This document shows positions 25,297 to 35,005 of a stretch of 64,000 nucleotides of DNA, piece after piece. Origin of the DNA: an uncultured Gemmiger sp. (GTDB taxonomy: Bacteria; Bacillota; Clostridia; Oscillospirales; Ruminococcaceae); contig CALXHT010000002.1 of NCBI GenBank assembly GCA_944388215.1, positions 1-64,000 of the forward strand, written 5' to 3'. A model generated the notes under the pieces. The model was not told the origin of the DNA. It made no database searches and saw nothing but the letters and a program-made list of their open reading frames with translations. Each line of letters starts with the position of its first letter. Within the stretch, counting starts at the first letter, position 1. A program made the position numbers and the translations under genes.

Positions 25297-25953
25297 TCAG
25301 GGCAGCAGCATGACGCAGAGCAGCACGGCGGGCAGCGCCCGGATGCGGGCGGCCAGGATCTCGTCCAGCCCGCCGTCCATCTCGATGGTCATGACGGCCT
25401 CCCCGCCCTTCTGCCGGCGGGAGAGGGAAAAATTGCAGATGTTCACGCCCCGGTCGGCCAGGATGTCGGTGACCTGGGCGATGACGCCGGGGCGGTCCCG
25501 GTGCTGCACGATGAGGCTGGGATGCTGGCCGCTGATCCGCACCGGCATGCCGTTGATGGCGTCGATGAGGATGTTGCCCCCGCCGATGCTGCATCCCCGC
25601 ACCGTCACGGTGCCGCCCCCGCGTCCCGTCAGGGTGAGCAGGGCGGTGTTGGGGTGACCTTCGGGCAGCTCCCCGGTGGAAAGGTCGATGGCCAGCCCTT
25701 CCTCCCGGGCGATCCGGGGCGAAAGCCGCAGCCGGGCGTCGTCGGGGTCCATGCCCAGGATGCCGGCGATGAGGGCCTTGTCGGTGCCGTGGCCCTTGTA
25801 GGTCTTGGCAAAACTGCCGTAGAGTACGATTTTGGCGGCGACGGGCTGGTCCTGCAGCAGCTGCCGGGCAATGTGCCCGATGCGCGCCGCCCCCGCCGTG
25901 TGGCTGCTGGAGGGACCGATCATGACCGGCCCGATGATGTCGAATACGTTCAC
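25297..25953 (-). CDS. sdaAB: L-serine dehydratase, beta subunit
   Basis: The GTG at 25953 follows AAAGGGGTGG and gives 218 residues, the family length; an in-frame ATG 15 codons upstream lacks a ribosome site. The N-terminal part starts MNVFDIIGPVMIGPSSSHTA (the serine-dehydratase SSSHT motif). The C-terminal ACT domain begins near SLIVQHRDRPGVIAQVTDIL, which may sense serine. It is the first gene of the sda operon. Confidence 0.93.
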   Translation of the reverse strand: MNVFDIIGPVMIGPSSSHTAGAARIGHIARQLLQDQPVAAKIVLYGSFAKTYKGHGTDKALIAGILGMDPDDARLRLSPRIAREEGLAIDLSTGELPEGHPNTALLTLTGRGGGTVTVRGCSIGGGNILIDAINGMPVRISGQHPSLIVQHRDRPGVIAQVTDILADRGVNICNFSLSRRQKGGEAVMTIEMDGGLDEILAARIRALPAVLLCVMLLP

Positions 25954-25986
25954 AATACTTTCCACCCCTTTCCGGAATATGGGCAA

Positions 25987-26015
25987 ATTGTACCACAACC
26001 GGGCCGCAAAAACAA
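25987..26015 (-). promoter_or_regulatory. Promoter of the sda operon
   Basis: On the minus strand TTGTTT (26015-26010), 17 bases, TACAAT (25992-25987). Confidence 0.6.
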
Positions 26016-26030
26016 CCGCCGCGCCCCGGG

Positions 26031-26059
26031 TTCCGGCCGGCGGGGAAATATGCTATAAT
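26031..26059 (+). promoter_or_regulatory. Promoter of the intact MATE gene
   Basis: TATAAT (26054-26059) is perfect; the -35, TTCCGG (26031-26036, 17-base spacer), is weak. Confidence 0.5.
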
Positions 26060-26095
26060 AAAACAGAATCTGTGGTATAGGAAAGGAAGAGAACT

Positions 26096-27487
26096 ATGGC
26101 ATCGACCTCCCACGGCGGCCAGGTGGATTTTTCCACCGGCGATGTGCGCCGCGGCATCCTGGACGTGGCCGCCCCCATGCTGGTGGCCCAGGTGCTCAAT
26201 CTTTTGTACAACATTGTGGACCGCATCTACATCGGCAAGATCCCCGGCGAGGGTACCCTGGCCCTGGCCGGACTGGGCCTGTGTTTCCCCATCGTCACAC
26301 TGGTCACGGCGTTTGCCAACCTGTTCGGGGTGGGCGGGGCGCCGCTCTGCTCCATCGCCCGGGGCCAGAAGGACGATAAAACCGCCGGCAAGATCATGGC
26401 CAACGCCTACTTCATGCTGGTGGTCTGCGGGCTGGTGCTCACCGTGGTGGGGCTGGTCTTCCACAAACCGGTGCTCTACCTCTTCGGCGCCAGCGACGAC
26501 ACCTACCGCTACGCCGCCGACTATCTGGTCATCTACCTGCTGGGCACCGTCTTCGTCATGACCTCCCTGGGCCTCAACCCCTACATCAACAGCCAGGGCT
26601 TCGCCCGCATCGGCATGCTCACCGTGCTGCTGGGCGCCGCCGCCAACATCGTGCTGGACCCCATCCTCATCTACCTGTGCGGGCTGGGCGTGCGGGGCGC
26701 CGCCATCGCCACCGTCATCTCCCAGGGGCTCTCCGCCGCCTGGGTGCTGCGGTTTTTGACCGGCCCCCAAACCGAGCTGCGCCTGGTCTTCCGGGGCTTT
26801 TCCCCCGACTGGGCCTGCATCCGCCGCATCACGGCGCTGGGCACCTCCAGCTTTGTCATGTCCTTCACCGACAGCCTCGTTCAGGTGGCCTGCAATGCCA
26901 CGCTGCGCACCTTCGGCGGCGATTTGTACATCAGCGTCATGACGGTCATCAACTCGGTGCGCCAGATCGCCCAGACCCCCGTCATGGCCCTCACCGACGG
27001 CGCCTCCCCGGTGATCAGCTACAACTACGGCGCCCGCAATGTGCCCCGGGTGCGCAAGGCCATCCGCTTCATGACCCAGCTGGGCTTCGGCTACACCATG
27101 CTGATCTGGGCCCTCATCTCGCTGTTCCCGTCGGCCTTCATCATGATCTTCAACCATGACCCCGACCTGCTCACCGCCGCCGTGCCGTCGCTGCACATCT
27201 ACTTCTTCGGCTTCGTCATGATGGCCTTCCAGTTCAGCGGCCAGAGCGTCTTCAAGTCGCTGAACAAGCCCAAGATGGCCATCTTCTTCTCGCTGCTGCG
27301 CAAGGCCATCATCGTGGTGCCGCTGACCCTGCTGCTGCCCCGCATTGCCGGGCTGGGCGGCAACGGCGTCTTCCTGGCGGAACCCATCTCCAACTTCATC
27401 GGCGGCCTTGCCTGCTACATCACCATGCGCTGCACCGTCATGCCGGAACTGAAACGGATGGAAGCCCCCGCGGAGGCCGCCCGTTGA
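26096..27487 (+). CDS. MATE-family multidrug/metabolite exporter (full length)
   Basis: At 463 residues with about 12 helices this is a complete MATE protein. Family landmarks are VLNLLYNIVDRIYIGKI, FGVGGAPLCSIARGQKD and NIVLDPILIYLCGLGVRGAA in the first half, and ALTDGASPVISYNYGARN in the second. It is the only one of three MATE genes here without a rearrangement. The ATG follows GAAAGGAAGAG. Its stop overlaps a TTG start of the GNAT gene, so the two may work together, for example in detoxification. Confidence 0.92.
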   Translation: MASTSHGGQVDFSTGDVRRGILDVAAPMLVAQVLNLLYNIVDRIYIGKIPGEGTLALAGLGLCFPIVTLVTAFANLFGVGGAPLCSIARGQKDDKTAGKIMANAYFMLVVCGLVLTVVGLVFHKPVLYLFGASDDTYRYAADYLVIYLLGTVFVMTSLGLNPYINSQGFARIGMLTVLLGAAANIVLDPILIYLCGLGVRGAAIATVISQGLSAAWVLRFLTGPQTELRLVFRGFSPDWACIRRITALGTSSFVMSFTDSLVQVACNATLRTFGGDLYISVMTVINSVRQIAQTPVMALTDGASPVISYNYGARNVPRVRKAIRFMTQLGFGYTMLIWALISLFPSAFIMIFNHDPDLLTAAVPSLHIYFFGFVMMAFQFSGQSVFKSLNKPKMAIFFSLLRKAIIVVPLTLLLPRIAGLGGNGVFLAEPISNFIGGLACYITMRCTVMPELKRMEAPAEAAR

Positions 27488-27978
27488 CCCCCCTCTCGGT
27501 CCGCCCCGCCAACCCCGGCGACCTGTCCGCTCTGGCGGAAATCTACCGCGCCGCCCGGGCCTTCATGGCAGCCCACGGCAACCCCACCCAGTGGGGGACC
27601 ACCGACCCGCGGCCCGAACTCCTGCGGCAGGACATCGCCCAAGAGCAGCTCTATGTGCTGTGTGACGGGGACACGCCCCACGCCGCCTTTGCCCTGGTGC
27701 CGGGGGCGGACCCCACCTACGCCGTCATTGACGGCGCCTGGCTCAGCGATGAACCTTACGCCACCATCCACCGGCTGGGCAGCGACGGCCGCTGCCACGG
27801 CGTCTTTGCAACGGCCCTGGCCTTTGCGGCGGCCCGGCAGCCCCATCTGCGCATCGACACCCATGCCGACAACCACATCATGCAGAAACTTATCGCCCGG
27901 GCGGGCTTTCGCTACTGCGGCATCATCCATGTGGCGGACGGCAGCCCGCGCCTTGCCTACGAACGCCTGCCCGGCTAA
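27484..27978 (+). CDS. GNAT-family N-acetyltransferase
   Basis: The 164-residue protein has a GNAT fold: VRPANPGDLSALAEIYRAAR at the start, a central strand pair and RIDTHADNHIMQKLIARAGF, the conserved segment near the acetyl-CoA site, followed by YCGIIHVADGSPRLAYERL. Substrate unknown. The start is a TTG at 27484 inside TTGA, overlapping the MATE stop. Confidence 0.8.
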   Translation: MTPLSVRPANPGDLSALAEIYRAARAFMAAHGNPTQWGTTDPRPELLRQDIAQEQLYVLCDGDTPHAAFALVPGADPTYAVIDGAWLSDEPYATIHRLGSDGRCHGVFATALAFAAARQPHLRIDTHADNHIMQKLIARAGFRYCGIIHVADGSPRLAYERLPG

Positions 27979-27999
27979 GGGTAGAAGGAGGGAGCCCTC

Positions 28000-29754
28000 A
28001 TGCTGCAAACGCTGCTGACCCCGGCGGGGGAGCGCCTGTCCGGCACACCCTGGCCGGACTATCCGCGTCCCCAGTTCCGGCGGGCGGGGTGGATGAACCT
28101 CAACGGCTTGTGGGAGTTTGCCGTCACCGACGGCGGCAAACTCCCCACCGAATTTCCCCGGGAAATCCTCGTCCCTTTCTGCCCCGAGTGCACCCTCTCG
28201 GGCATCGGCGCCCACTACGGCGAGGGCCAGACGCTGTGGTACCGGCGGCGGTTCACCCTGCCGGAAGGCTTTGCCAAAGACCGGGTGGTGCTGCACATCG
28301 GGGCGGCGGACCAGCTGCTGGGGGCCTGGTGCAGCGGTACGCCGGTGGGCCGCCATCTGGGCGGCTACGAATCCATGACCTTTGACCTCACCGACGCCCT
28401 GCGTCCCGGGGAGAACGACCTGGTACTGCGGGTGCGGGACGATCTGCGCAGCACGGTGCTGCCCTATGGCAAGCAGGTGTTGCAGCGGGGCGGCATGTGG
28501 TACACGCCGGTGTCGGGGATCTGGCAGACCGTCTGGCTGGAAAGTCTGCCCGCCCACGCCATTCCCGGGCTCACCATCCGGGCGGACGACCGGGTGGCCC
28601 TGCTGGATACCGGCGACTCCACCCAGGAGGGCACCGTCACGGTGCAGACACCCCAGGGCCCGCTGACGGTGCCGCTGCGCACGGGGCGGGCGGCCATCCG
28701 GCCCGAGGCGCCCCGGCTGTGGAGCCCCGCCGACCCCTACCTCTATGAATTCGCCATCGACACCCCCACCGACCATGTGGAGAGCTACTTTGCCCTGCGC
28801 AAGCTGACCATCGGGCAGGCCGGGGGCCATCCGCGGCTCTGCCTCAACGGCGAGCCGGTGTTTTTCCACGGGGTGCTGGACCAGGGCTACTACTCCGACG
28901 GTCTCTTCACCCCGGCGGCCCCCGCCTGCTACGAGCAGGACATCCGCACCATGCAGGACTTGGGGTTCAACACGCTGCGCAAGCACATCAAGGTGGAGCC
29001 GGAGATTTTCTACTGGCTCTGCGATAAACTGGGGATGTTCGTCTTCCAGGACATGGTCAACAACGGCGATTACGCCTACTGGCGGGACACCGTCTGGCCC
29101 ACCCTGGGATTGCAGCGCCGCCGCAGCGACGCCCGGATGCACCCCGACCAGAAGACCCGCCAGGCCTTCTACGACGGCATGGCAGCCACGGTGGCCCAGC
29201 TGGGGAATCACCCCTGCATCGTCTGCTGGACCATCTTCAACGAGGGTTGGGGGCAGTTTGCCTCCTCGGCGGCCTATGCCCGGCTGCGGCAGCTGGACGA
29301 TTCCCGCTTCATCGACACCACCTCGGGCTGGTTCCGGGGCGGCGACACCGACGTGGACAGCCGCCACATTTATTACGGCCCCTGGCGGCTGCGGGCCAAG
29401 GACAAACCCCTGGTGCTCTCCGAGTTCGGCGGCTGCTGCCTCGCGGTGGAGGGCCACCGCTTCAACCCCGACAAAAGCTACGGCTACAGCACCAGCCACA
29501 GCCCGGCGGAGCTGCAGCAGGCGCTGAACCGGCTCTACACAAAAAAGGTGCTGCCCGCGGTGGCGAAAGGTCTCTGCGGGGCCATCTACACCCAGCTATC
29601 CGACGTGGAGGACGAGATCAACGGCCTGGTGACCTACGACCGCCGCGTGGTAAAACCCGACCCCGGCGCGATGCGGGCGCTGGCCGGGCAGCTGCAACGG
29701 GCCTTTGCCGCATCCTGTACCGGAAAGGAGCTTACCCATGCCCACCCACAGTGA
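28000..29754 (+). CDS. Glycoside hydrolase family 2 protein (584 aa)
   Basis: GH2 enzymes include beta-galactosidases, glucuronidases and mannosidases. Order: sugar-binding sandwich (about 30-180, with GLWEFAVTDGG and RDDLRST), immunoglobulin-like domain (about 185-280) and barrel (about 285-560). The likely acid/base is Glu415 in TIFNEGWGQF and the nucleophile Glu475 in LVLSEFGG. At 584 residues it lacks the extra C-terminal domains of LacZ and has no signal peptide, so it is a short cytoplasmic form. The substrate cannot be read from the sequence. RBS GGAGGG precedes the ATG. Its last 17 bases overlap the fbp start. Confidence 0.88.
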   Translation: MLQTLLTPAGERLSGTPWPDYPRPQFRRAGWMNLNGLWEFAVTDGGKLPTEFPREILVPFCPECTLSGIGAHYGEGQTLWYRRRFTLPEGFAKDRVVLHIGAADQLLGAWCSGTPVGRHLGGYESMTFDLTDALRPGENDLVLRVRDDLRSTVLPYGKQVLQRGGMWYTPVSGIWQTVWLESLPAHAIPGLTIRADDRVALLDTGDSTQEGTVTVQTPQGPLTVPLRTGRAAIRPEAPRLWSPADPYLYEFAIDTPTDHVESYFALRKLTIGQAGGHPRLCLNGEPVFFHGVLDQGYYSDGLFTPAAPACYEQDIRTMQDLGFNTLRKHIKVEPEIFYWLCDKLGMFVFQDMVNNGDYAYWRDTVWPTLGLQRRRSDARMHPDQKTRQAFYDGMAATVAQLGNHPCIVCWTIFNEGWGQFASSAAYARLRQLDDSRFIDTTSGWFRGGDTDVDSRHIYYGPWRLRAKDKPLVLSEFGGCCLAVEGHRFNPDKSYGYSTSHSPAELQQALNRLYTKKVLPAVAKGLCGAIYTQLSDVEDEINGLVTYDRRVVKPDPGAMRALAGQLQRAFAASCTGKELTHAHPQ

Positions 29755-31708
29755 ACATCTGCGGTATCTGCGCTTGCTGGCGCAGCAGTTTCCCACGGTG
29801 GCGGCGGCCGCCAGCGAGATCATCCGCATCGAGGCGGTGCTCCAGCTGCCCAAGGGCACCGAGCACTTCATGAGCGATCTGCACGGCGAGCACGAGGCCT
29901 TTGTGCACATTTTGAACAGTGCGTCGGGGGTCATCCGCGAGAAGATCGACACGGTGCTGGGGGATTCGGTCTCCCCGGCGGAGCGGGCCGACCTGGCCAC
30001 CCTCATCTACTACCCGGCCCAGAAGCTGCCCGAGCTGAAAGCCGAGCAGACCGATCTGGCAGGGTGGTACCGGGTGACGCTCTTGCGGCTCATCGAGCTG
30101 TGCCGGTTTGTCTCCAGCAAGCACACCCGGGCCCATGTGCGGGCGGGCCTGCCGGAAAGCTGTGCCTACATCCTGGACGAGCTGCTCCACGCCCATTTCG
30201 AGGACCACGACAAGGACCGCTACTACGGCCAGATCATCGACAGCATGCTGCGCCACGACCGGGCGGACGCCTACATCACGCGCCTGTGCGAGATCATCAA
30301 GTGGCTGGCGGTGGACCGGCTGCACATTGTGGGGGACCTGTTCGACCGCGGCCCCCGGCCGGACCGCATCCTCGACAGCCTGATGACCCACCACCAGGTG
30401 GATATCCAGTGGGGCAACCACGACGTGGTGTGGATGGGGGCGGCGGCGGGCAGCCCCCTCTGCATCCTGACGGTGCTCAAAACCACCCTGGCCTACAACA
30501 ACACCGACACCCTGGAAAGAGGCTACGGCATCAGCCTGCGGCAGCTGGAGCGGTTTGCCCAGCGCACCTACGGCGCTTCCGACGTGACCCGCTGGCTGCC
30601 CCACACCGACGCCCGCAACGCGGCGGCGGGGGACCTGACGGCCACGGCGCGGATGCACAAGGCGGTGACGATCCTCATGCTCAAGCTGGAATCGGAGGTC
30701 ATCGAGCGCAACCCCGACTTCCGCATGGAGCAGCGGGACTGGCTGAAACGCATCGACTGGGAAAAGGGCACGGTGCGCTGCGGGGACAACGAGTACCTCC
30801 TGCTCGACCGGGATTTTCCCACCGTGACGCCGGAAAATCCCACGGCCCTCACCGCCGAGGAGCAGCAGGTGATGGACGGTCTGGTCCGCGCCTTTGCCGA
30901 GAGCGAGCGGCTCCAGCGGCACGTGCAGTTTCTGTACGCCCACGGGGCGCTTTATAAGATCTGCAACGGGAACCTGCTCTACCACGGGGCGGTGCCCATG
31001 ACCCAGGACGGCGAATTTGCCGCCCACGTCTATGAAGGCCATTCCTGGAGCGGCAAGGCGCTGTTTGACTACTGCGACCGGCGGGCCCGGCAGGGGTATT
31101 TTGCCCCGGCGGGCAGCGCGGCGCGGCAGGCGGGGCAGGATTTTCTGTGGTATCTGTGGTGCGGGGCGCAGTCGCCGCTCTTCGGCCGCAGCGCCATGAC
31201 GACCTTCGAGCGGCTCTACATTGCCGACCCCGCCACCCATGTGGAGGTGAAGGACCCCTACTACCGGCTCATCGACCGGCCCGAGACGGCGGACAAGATC
31301 CTGGCGGCCTTCGGGCTGCACGGCGAAGGCTGCCACATCGTCAACGGCCATGTGCCGGTGCGGGCCATCGAGGGGGAAAGCCCGGTGAAGGGCGGCGGCA
31401 AGCTCATCATCATCGACGGTGGCTTCTGCCGGGCCTATCACCAGCGCACCGGCATTGCGGGGTACACGCTGGTCTACAATTCCCGGGGACTGATCCTGCG
31501 CACCCACCAGCCCTTTGAGAGCATGGAGAAGGCCATCCACGAGGACGAGGACATCGCCAGCAAGAGCGAGTATATCTACACGGCGCCCCGGCGCATCCAG
31601 GTGGCGGACACCGACGAGGGTGTGCGCAAGCGGGAGCGTGTGCGGGACCTGGAGGCCCTGGTCAAGGCCTACGAGTGCGGCCTGATTCCCCAGGGCCTGC
31701 GGGTGTAA
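29738..31708 (+). CDS. fbp: Fructose-1,6-bisphosphatase, class III
   Basis: This gluconeogenic phosphatase converts fructose-1,6-bisphosphate to fructose-6-phosphate. Class III enzymes are long, calcineurin-like and typical of Bacillota. The 656-residue chain shows FMSDLHGEHEAF, VGDLFDRGP and QWGNHDVVWMG, the metal-binding blocks, then VNGHVPV and IIDGGFCRAYH. The start at 29738 has AAAGGAG before it; an in-frame ATG at 29705 lies inside the GH2 gene and is less likely. Confidence 0.95.
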   Translation: MPTHSEHLRYLRLLAQQFPTVAAAASEIIRIEAVLQLPKGTEHFMSDLHGEHEAFVHILNSASGVIREKIDTVLGDSVSPAERADLATLIYYPAQKLPELKAEQTDLAGWYRVTLLRLIELCRFVSSKHTRAHVRAGLPESCAYILDELLHAHFEDHDKDRYYGQIIDSMLRHDRADAYITRLCEIIKWLAVDRLHIVGDLFDRGPRPDRILDSLMTHHQVDIQWGNHDVVWMGAAAGSPLCILTVLKTTLAYNNTDTLERGYGISLRQLERFAQRTYGASDVTRWLPHTDARNAAAGDLTATARMHKAVTILMLKLESEVIERNPDFRMEQRDWLKRIDWEKGTVRCGDNEYLLLDRDFPTVTPENPTALTAEEQQVMDGLVRAFAESERLQRHVQFLYAHGALYKICNGNLLYHGAVPMTQDGEFAAHVYEGHSWSGKALFDYCDRRARQGYFAPAGSAARQAGQDFLWYLWCGAQSPLFGRSAMTTFERLYIADPATHVEVKDPYYRLIDRPETADKILAAFGLHGEGCHIVNGHVPVRAIEGESPVKGGGKLIIIDGGFCRAYHQRTGIAGYTLVYNSRGLILRTHQPFESMEKAIHEDEDIASKSEYIYTAPRRIQVADTDEGVRKRERVRDLEALVKAYECGLIPQGLRV

Positions 31709-31729
31709 CGGGGTAAAAAACCGGACGGC

Positions 31730-31759
31730 GGGCCGCCCGGCAGGGCGGCCCCCTGTTTT
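31730..31759 (+). terminator. Terminator of fbp
   Basis: GGGCCGCCC (31730-31738) pairs with GGGCGGCCC (31743-31751), loop GGCA, then CCTGTTTT. Confidence 0.75.
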
Positions 31760-31924
31760 GTGAAAGTTGTAAAATCTGCGCGGAAACGGGCAAAAATTCT
31801 TCCTTTTTTTGTCGGAATATGGTATGCTGGAAGTACCTATCAAGATGGGGGTCATGCCCCCGGGCGCCGCTGGCAGGGCTGCGGCCCCTGCCCGGAAGTT
31901 CTGCCCGCCGAAGGAGGAACCCGT
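31760..31924 (+). promoter_or_regulatory. Promoter and structured leader of the surface-protein gene
   Basis: An extended -10 (TGGTATGCT, with TATGCT at 31823-31828) is the best promoter sign; the -35 is poor. The leader of about 90 nt contains GGGGG-TCATG-CCCCC and further GC-rich inverted repeats before AAGGAGG and the ATG at 31925. I see no known riboswitch consensus. Confidence 0.4.
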
Positions 31925-34921
31925 ATGAAAAAAACCATTGTAAGTCTCTTCTGCGTCCTGGCGCTCTGCCTGGGCCTGCTGCCTGTTACGGCGCTGGCGG
32001 CGGGAGAAGGTGCGCCTGATACACTTTGGGTAGGGGAGACACAAATTACCGCGAGCGGCTATTGGACAACAGATGCCAATGGCAAACTGTCCGCTGGCAA
32101 CGAGAACAACTACAATGTCTACTACGACGGCAACGGTACCCTGACACTGAATAATGCGAACATCCAAGGCGGGAATGATTCACAAAATCCGCAACCTAAA
32201 GACTACGGAATTTACGCTGCGCCCACAGGCAATCAATCGGTTTCTCTAACAATCAAATTGATTGGCAGCAATACAGTCAAAGGGCACAGCGGGATTTGTG
32301 TTGAAGCATCCGGCGGTGATTCAACTCTGATCATTCAATCCGACGGGAATGATCCGAAGGGTAGCCTTGAAGCTATTGGCAGCGACTGGAACGGAATTAC
32401 CATCTCCAGCGATTCAGGCAATGCCTCTCTGACAATCAACAATGCTTCTGTTGTAGCAAATTCTGAAAAACAGAGTAGTCACGGAGTCAGCATAATGAGC
32501 AGGAGTAGTACTGAACTTTCTCTTACAGTCAACGGTGGAAGTTTGACCGCCAAAGGCACCTGTGGAATTTTCTATTCTTCGTTCTCTGGAACGAACCCAA
32601 GCACTTCCTTGACGGTTAGTGACAGTGCATTGATTAAAGCCATACCAAATATCAGTGCATCCGTGGCAAGTAAACCTACCCCGCAAGGCGACGGCATCGT
32701 ATTTGACGGTACGGAAGGCACCGTGTACGGCGATGTGACCCTGGATGAATCCCTCACCGTGGGCGCAGGCGAAACCCTGACCATCCCGGAGGGGTCTACC
32801 CTCAACACCAACGGCAACCTGAACAACAACGGCACCATCACCATCGAGAACGGCGGCACCCTGACCGGCGGCGACGCCATCAACAACGGCGGCACCATCA
32901 ACGTGGAGAACGGCGGCAACCTGGAAGGCAAACCCACCGGCAGCGGCACAGTCGTTTACGCCCCCGCCATCACCACCGAAAGTCCTCTGCCCGAAGGCAC
33001 AGTGGGCCAGCCTTACACCGCGAAGCTGCAAGCCACCGGCAATAACATTACATGGAGCGCCAGCGGTTTGCCCGCCGGTCTGACGCTGAACGCTGCCACT
33101 GGCGAGATCACTGGCACCCCCACCACGGCGGGGCAATCCACTGTTACGGTCACCGCCGCCAACAGCGCGGGCAGCATCGAAAAAAACTTCACGCTGAACA
33201 TCAAGGCTGTCCCAGTCACCTCCGTGAGGCTGGACCAGGACACCCTCTCTCTGGTAGTGGACGGCACCGGCACCCTTAAAGCCACTGTCGCCCCGGAGAA
33301 CGCCACCAACAAGGATGTAACCTGGGAAAGCAGCGACGCTACCGTTGCCACGGTGGACGAAAAAGGAAACGTCAAAGCCGTGAAGGCTGGCAAAGCCATC
33401 ATCACCGCCACAGCGGCGGACGGCAGCGGCCAGAAAGCCACCTGCACCGTCACCGTCACCGACAAAACCTACACCCTCTCCGCGACCCCGGCCGCGCTGG
33501 ATTTCGGCGCCGCCCAGGTCGGCTACGCCCAGCCTGACCCCCAGACCGTCACCATCACCAATACCGGCAACCAGTCCGTGACCCTCAACCCGCCCTCCGC
33601 CGCCAACTTCCAGGTGGGCGCGCTGTCCGGGACCGAACTGGCACCCAACGGCACCGCCACCTTTACGGTCCAGCCCAAGGCGGGCCTGGCCGTGGGCAAG
33701 TATGAGGAAAAACTGACCGTCAGCAACCAAAACGCCGGTGAAGTCAAACTCACCCTCAACTTTACGGTCAACCCGGTGCCCGTCTCCGGCCTGACGCTGG
33801 ACAAAAACACCCTCGCCCTCTTTGCGGGGGACAGTGCCACCCTCACCGCCGCCGTGACCCCCGATAACGCCACCAACAAGACCCTGACCTGGACCAGCAG
33901 CAATACGGCCGTGGCCACGGTGGACCAGAGCGGCAAGGTCACCGCCGTGGCCCCCGGCACCGCCGCCATCACCGTCACCACCAACGACGGCAGCGGCAAG
34001 GTCGCCTCCTGCCCCGTCACCGTCACCGCCAAGACCTACGCCCTCACCATCGACCCGGCGGCCATCGGCTTCGGCACCGTGCAGCCCGGCTACACCCAGC
34101 CTGCCGCCCGGGAAATCACCGTCAGGAACACCGGCAACCAGACCCTGACCCTCACCCAGCCCACCGCCACCAAATACCTGGTGGGCAGCCTCAGCCGGCT
34201 CACCCTGGCCCCCGGCGAAACCGCCACCTTCACGGTGCAGCCCAAGGCCGACCAGCCCGTGGCCGTCTACAACGAAACCATCCTGGTGGTGGGCAACGGC
34301 GGCGCAGGGGCCAGCCTCAACCTCTCCTTCACGGTGGAAAAGGCTTCCGGCACCTCCTCCGGCGGGGCTTCCTCCTCTTCCTCCGCCACAACCACCACCG
34401 AAAAACGCACCCTCCACTTTGATACCAACGGCGGCCTGCCCCTGGACGATGTGGTCCGCGGCCTGGGCGCCCCCGTGGAACTGTGGCCCTACACCCCCGT
34501 GCGGGCGGGCTACCTCTTCCAGGGCTGGTACGCCGACCAGGCCCTGACCCAGGCCGTCAGCAGTGTGGTCCTTACGAAAGACACCACCATCTATGCCAAG
34601 TGGGCCGTGGACCCCGCCGCCACCGCCGCCCCGAGCGGCAGCGGTTCCGGTTCGGGCAGTTCCGGCAGCTCCGGCAAGGGCAGCGGCAGCCAGGGCGGTA
34701 CCACCATCACCGTCACCCCGGCCCCCACCGCCAGCCCCACGCCCACCCCGGAACCTACGGCGACCCCCACCCCCGAACCCACCGCCACCCCCGAGGCCTC
34801 GGCGGAACCTGAAACCGATACAGACACTGCCTCCTTCCCGGTGGTGCCTGTGGCCGCCGGCGTCATCGTGCTGGTGGTGCTGGTGGGCGGCATCGCCATC
34901 TACCGCCGCTTCCACGACTAA
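31925..34921 (+). CDS. Mosaic cell-surface protein with Ig-like repeats (998 aa)
   Basis: Signal peptide 1-26 (MKKTIVSLFCVLALCLGLLP, cleavage near ALAAG). About 27-290 is a beta-rich, likely beta-helix region; then repeats such as NGNLNNNGTITIENGGTL; a putative Ig domain (SGLPAGLTLNAATGEITGTP); two Big2-type domains (about 425-510 and 620-700, e.g. LTWTSSNTAVATVDQSGKV) alternating with two DFG/TNTGNQ-type domains; an InlB-like B repeat (about 830-900, GYLFQGWYAD); a Ser/Gly then Pro/Thr/Glu linker; and a helix at about 970-990 with a short basic tail. There is no LPXTG. Codons 35-260 are AT-richer (two 60-base stretches counted 42% GC versus 70% later), which suggests a swapped N-terminal module. 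Function: probably adhesion. Confidence 0.85.
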   Translation: MKKTIVSLFCVLALCLGLLPVTALAAGEGAPDTLWVGETQITASGYWTTDANGKLSAGNENNYNVYYDGNGTLTLNNANIQGGNDSQNPQPKDYGIYAAPTGNQSVSLTIKLIGSNTVKGHSGICVEASGGDSTLIIQSDGNDPKGSLEAIGSDWNGITISSDSGNASLTINNASVVANSEKQSSHGVSIMSRSSTELSLTVNGGSLTAKGTCGIFYSSFSGTNPSTSLTVSDSALIKAIPNISASVASKPTPQGDGIVFDGTEGTVYGDVTLDESLTVGAGETLTIPEGSTLNTNGNLNNNGTITIENGGTLTGGDAINNGGTINVENGGNLEGKPTGSGTVVYAPAITTESPLPEGTVGQPYTAKLQATGNNITWSASGLPAGLTLNAATGEITGTPTTAGQSTVTVTAANSAGSIEKNFTLNIKAVPVTSVRLDQDTLSLVVDGTGTLKATVAPENATNKDVTWESSDATVATVDEKGNVKAVKAGKAIITATAADGSGQKATCTVTVTDKTYTLSATPAALDFGAAQVGYAQPDPQTVTITNTGNQSVTLNPPSAANFQVGALSGTELAPNGTATFTVQPKAGLAVGKYEEKLTVSNQNAGEVKLTLNFTVNPVPVSGLTLDKNTLALFAGDSATLTAAVTPDNATNKTLTWTSSNTAVATVDQSGKVTAVAPGTAAITVTTNDGSGKVASCPVTVTAKTYALTIDPAAIGFGTVQPGYTQPAAREITVRNTGNQTLTLTQPTATKYLVGSLSRLTLAPGETATFTVQPKADQPVAVYNETILVVGNGGAGASLNLSFTVEKASGTSSGGASSSSSATTTTEKRTLHFDTNGGLPLDDVVRGLGAPVELWPYTPVRAGYLFQGWYADQALTQAVSSVVLTKDTTIYAKWAVDPAATAAPSGSGSGSGSSGSSGKGSGSQGGTTITVTPAPTASPTPTPEPTATPTPEPTATPEASAEPETDTDTASFPVVPVAAGVIVLVVLVGGIAIYRRFHD

Positions 34922-34948
34922 ACCGGCGTATCTGAATCCGCCATAAAA

Positions 34949-34989
34949 CAACCCCGCCCCGCGCTGCATCCAGCGCGGGGCGGGGTTTT
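34949..34989. terminator. Strong bidirectional terminator
   Basis: CCCCGCCCCGCGCTG (34952-34966) pairs with CAGCGCGGGGCGGGG (34971-34985), loop CATC, TTTT on the plus side and an A-rich run on the other. It ends the surface gene and the convergent ABC operon. Confidence 0.88.
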
Positions 34990-35005
34990 GCGTATTCAGG
35001 AAAGT

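Noticed and set aside
31829-31920. Cyclic-di-GMP or other known riboswitch before the surface gene
   Set aside because: The conserved cores of the classes I know are absent; only GC-rich pairing is seen.
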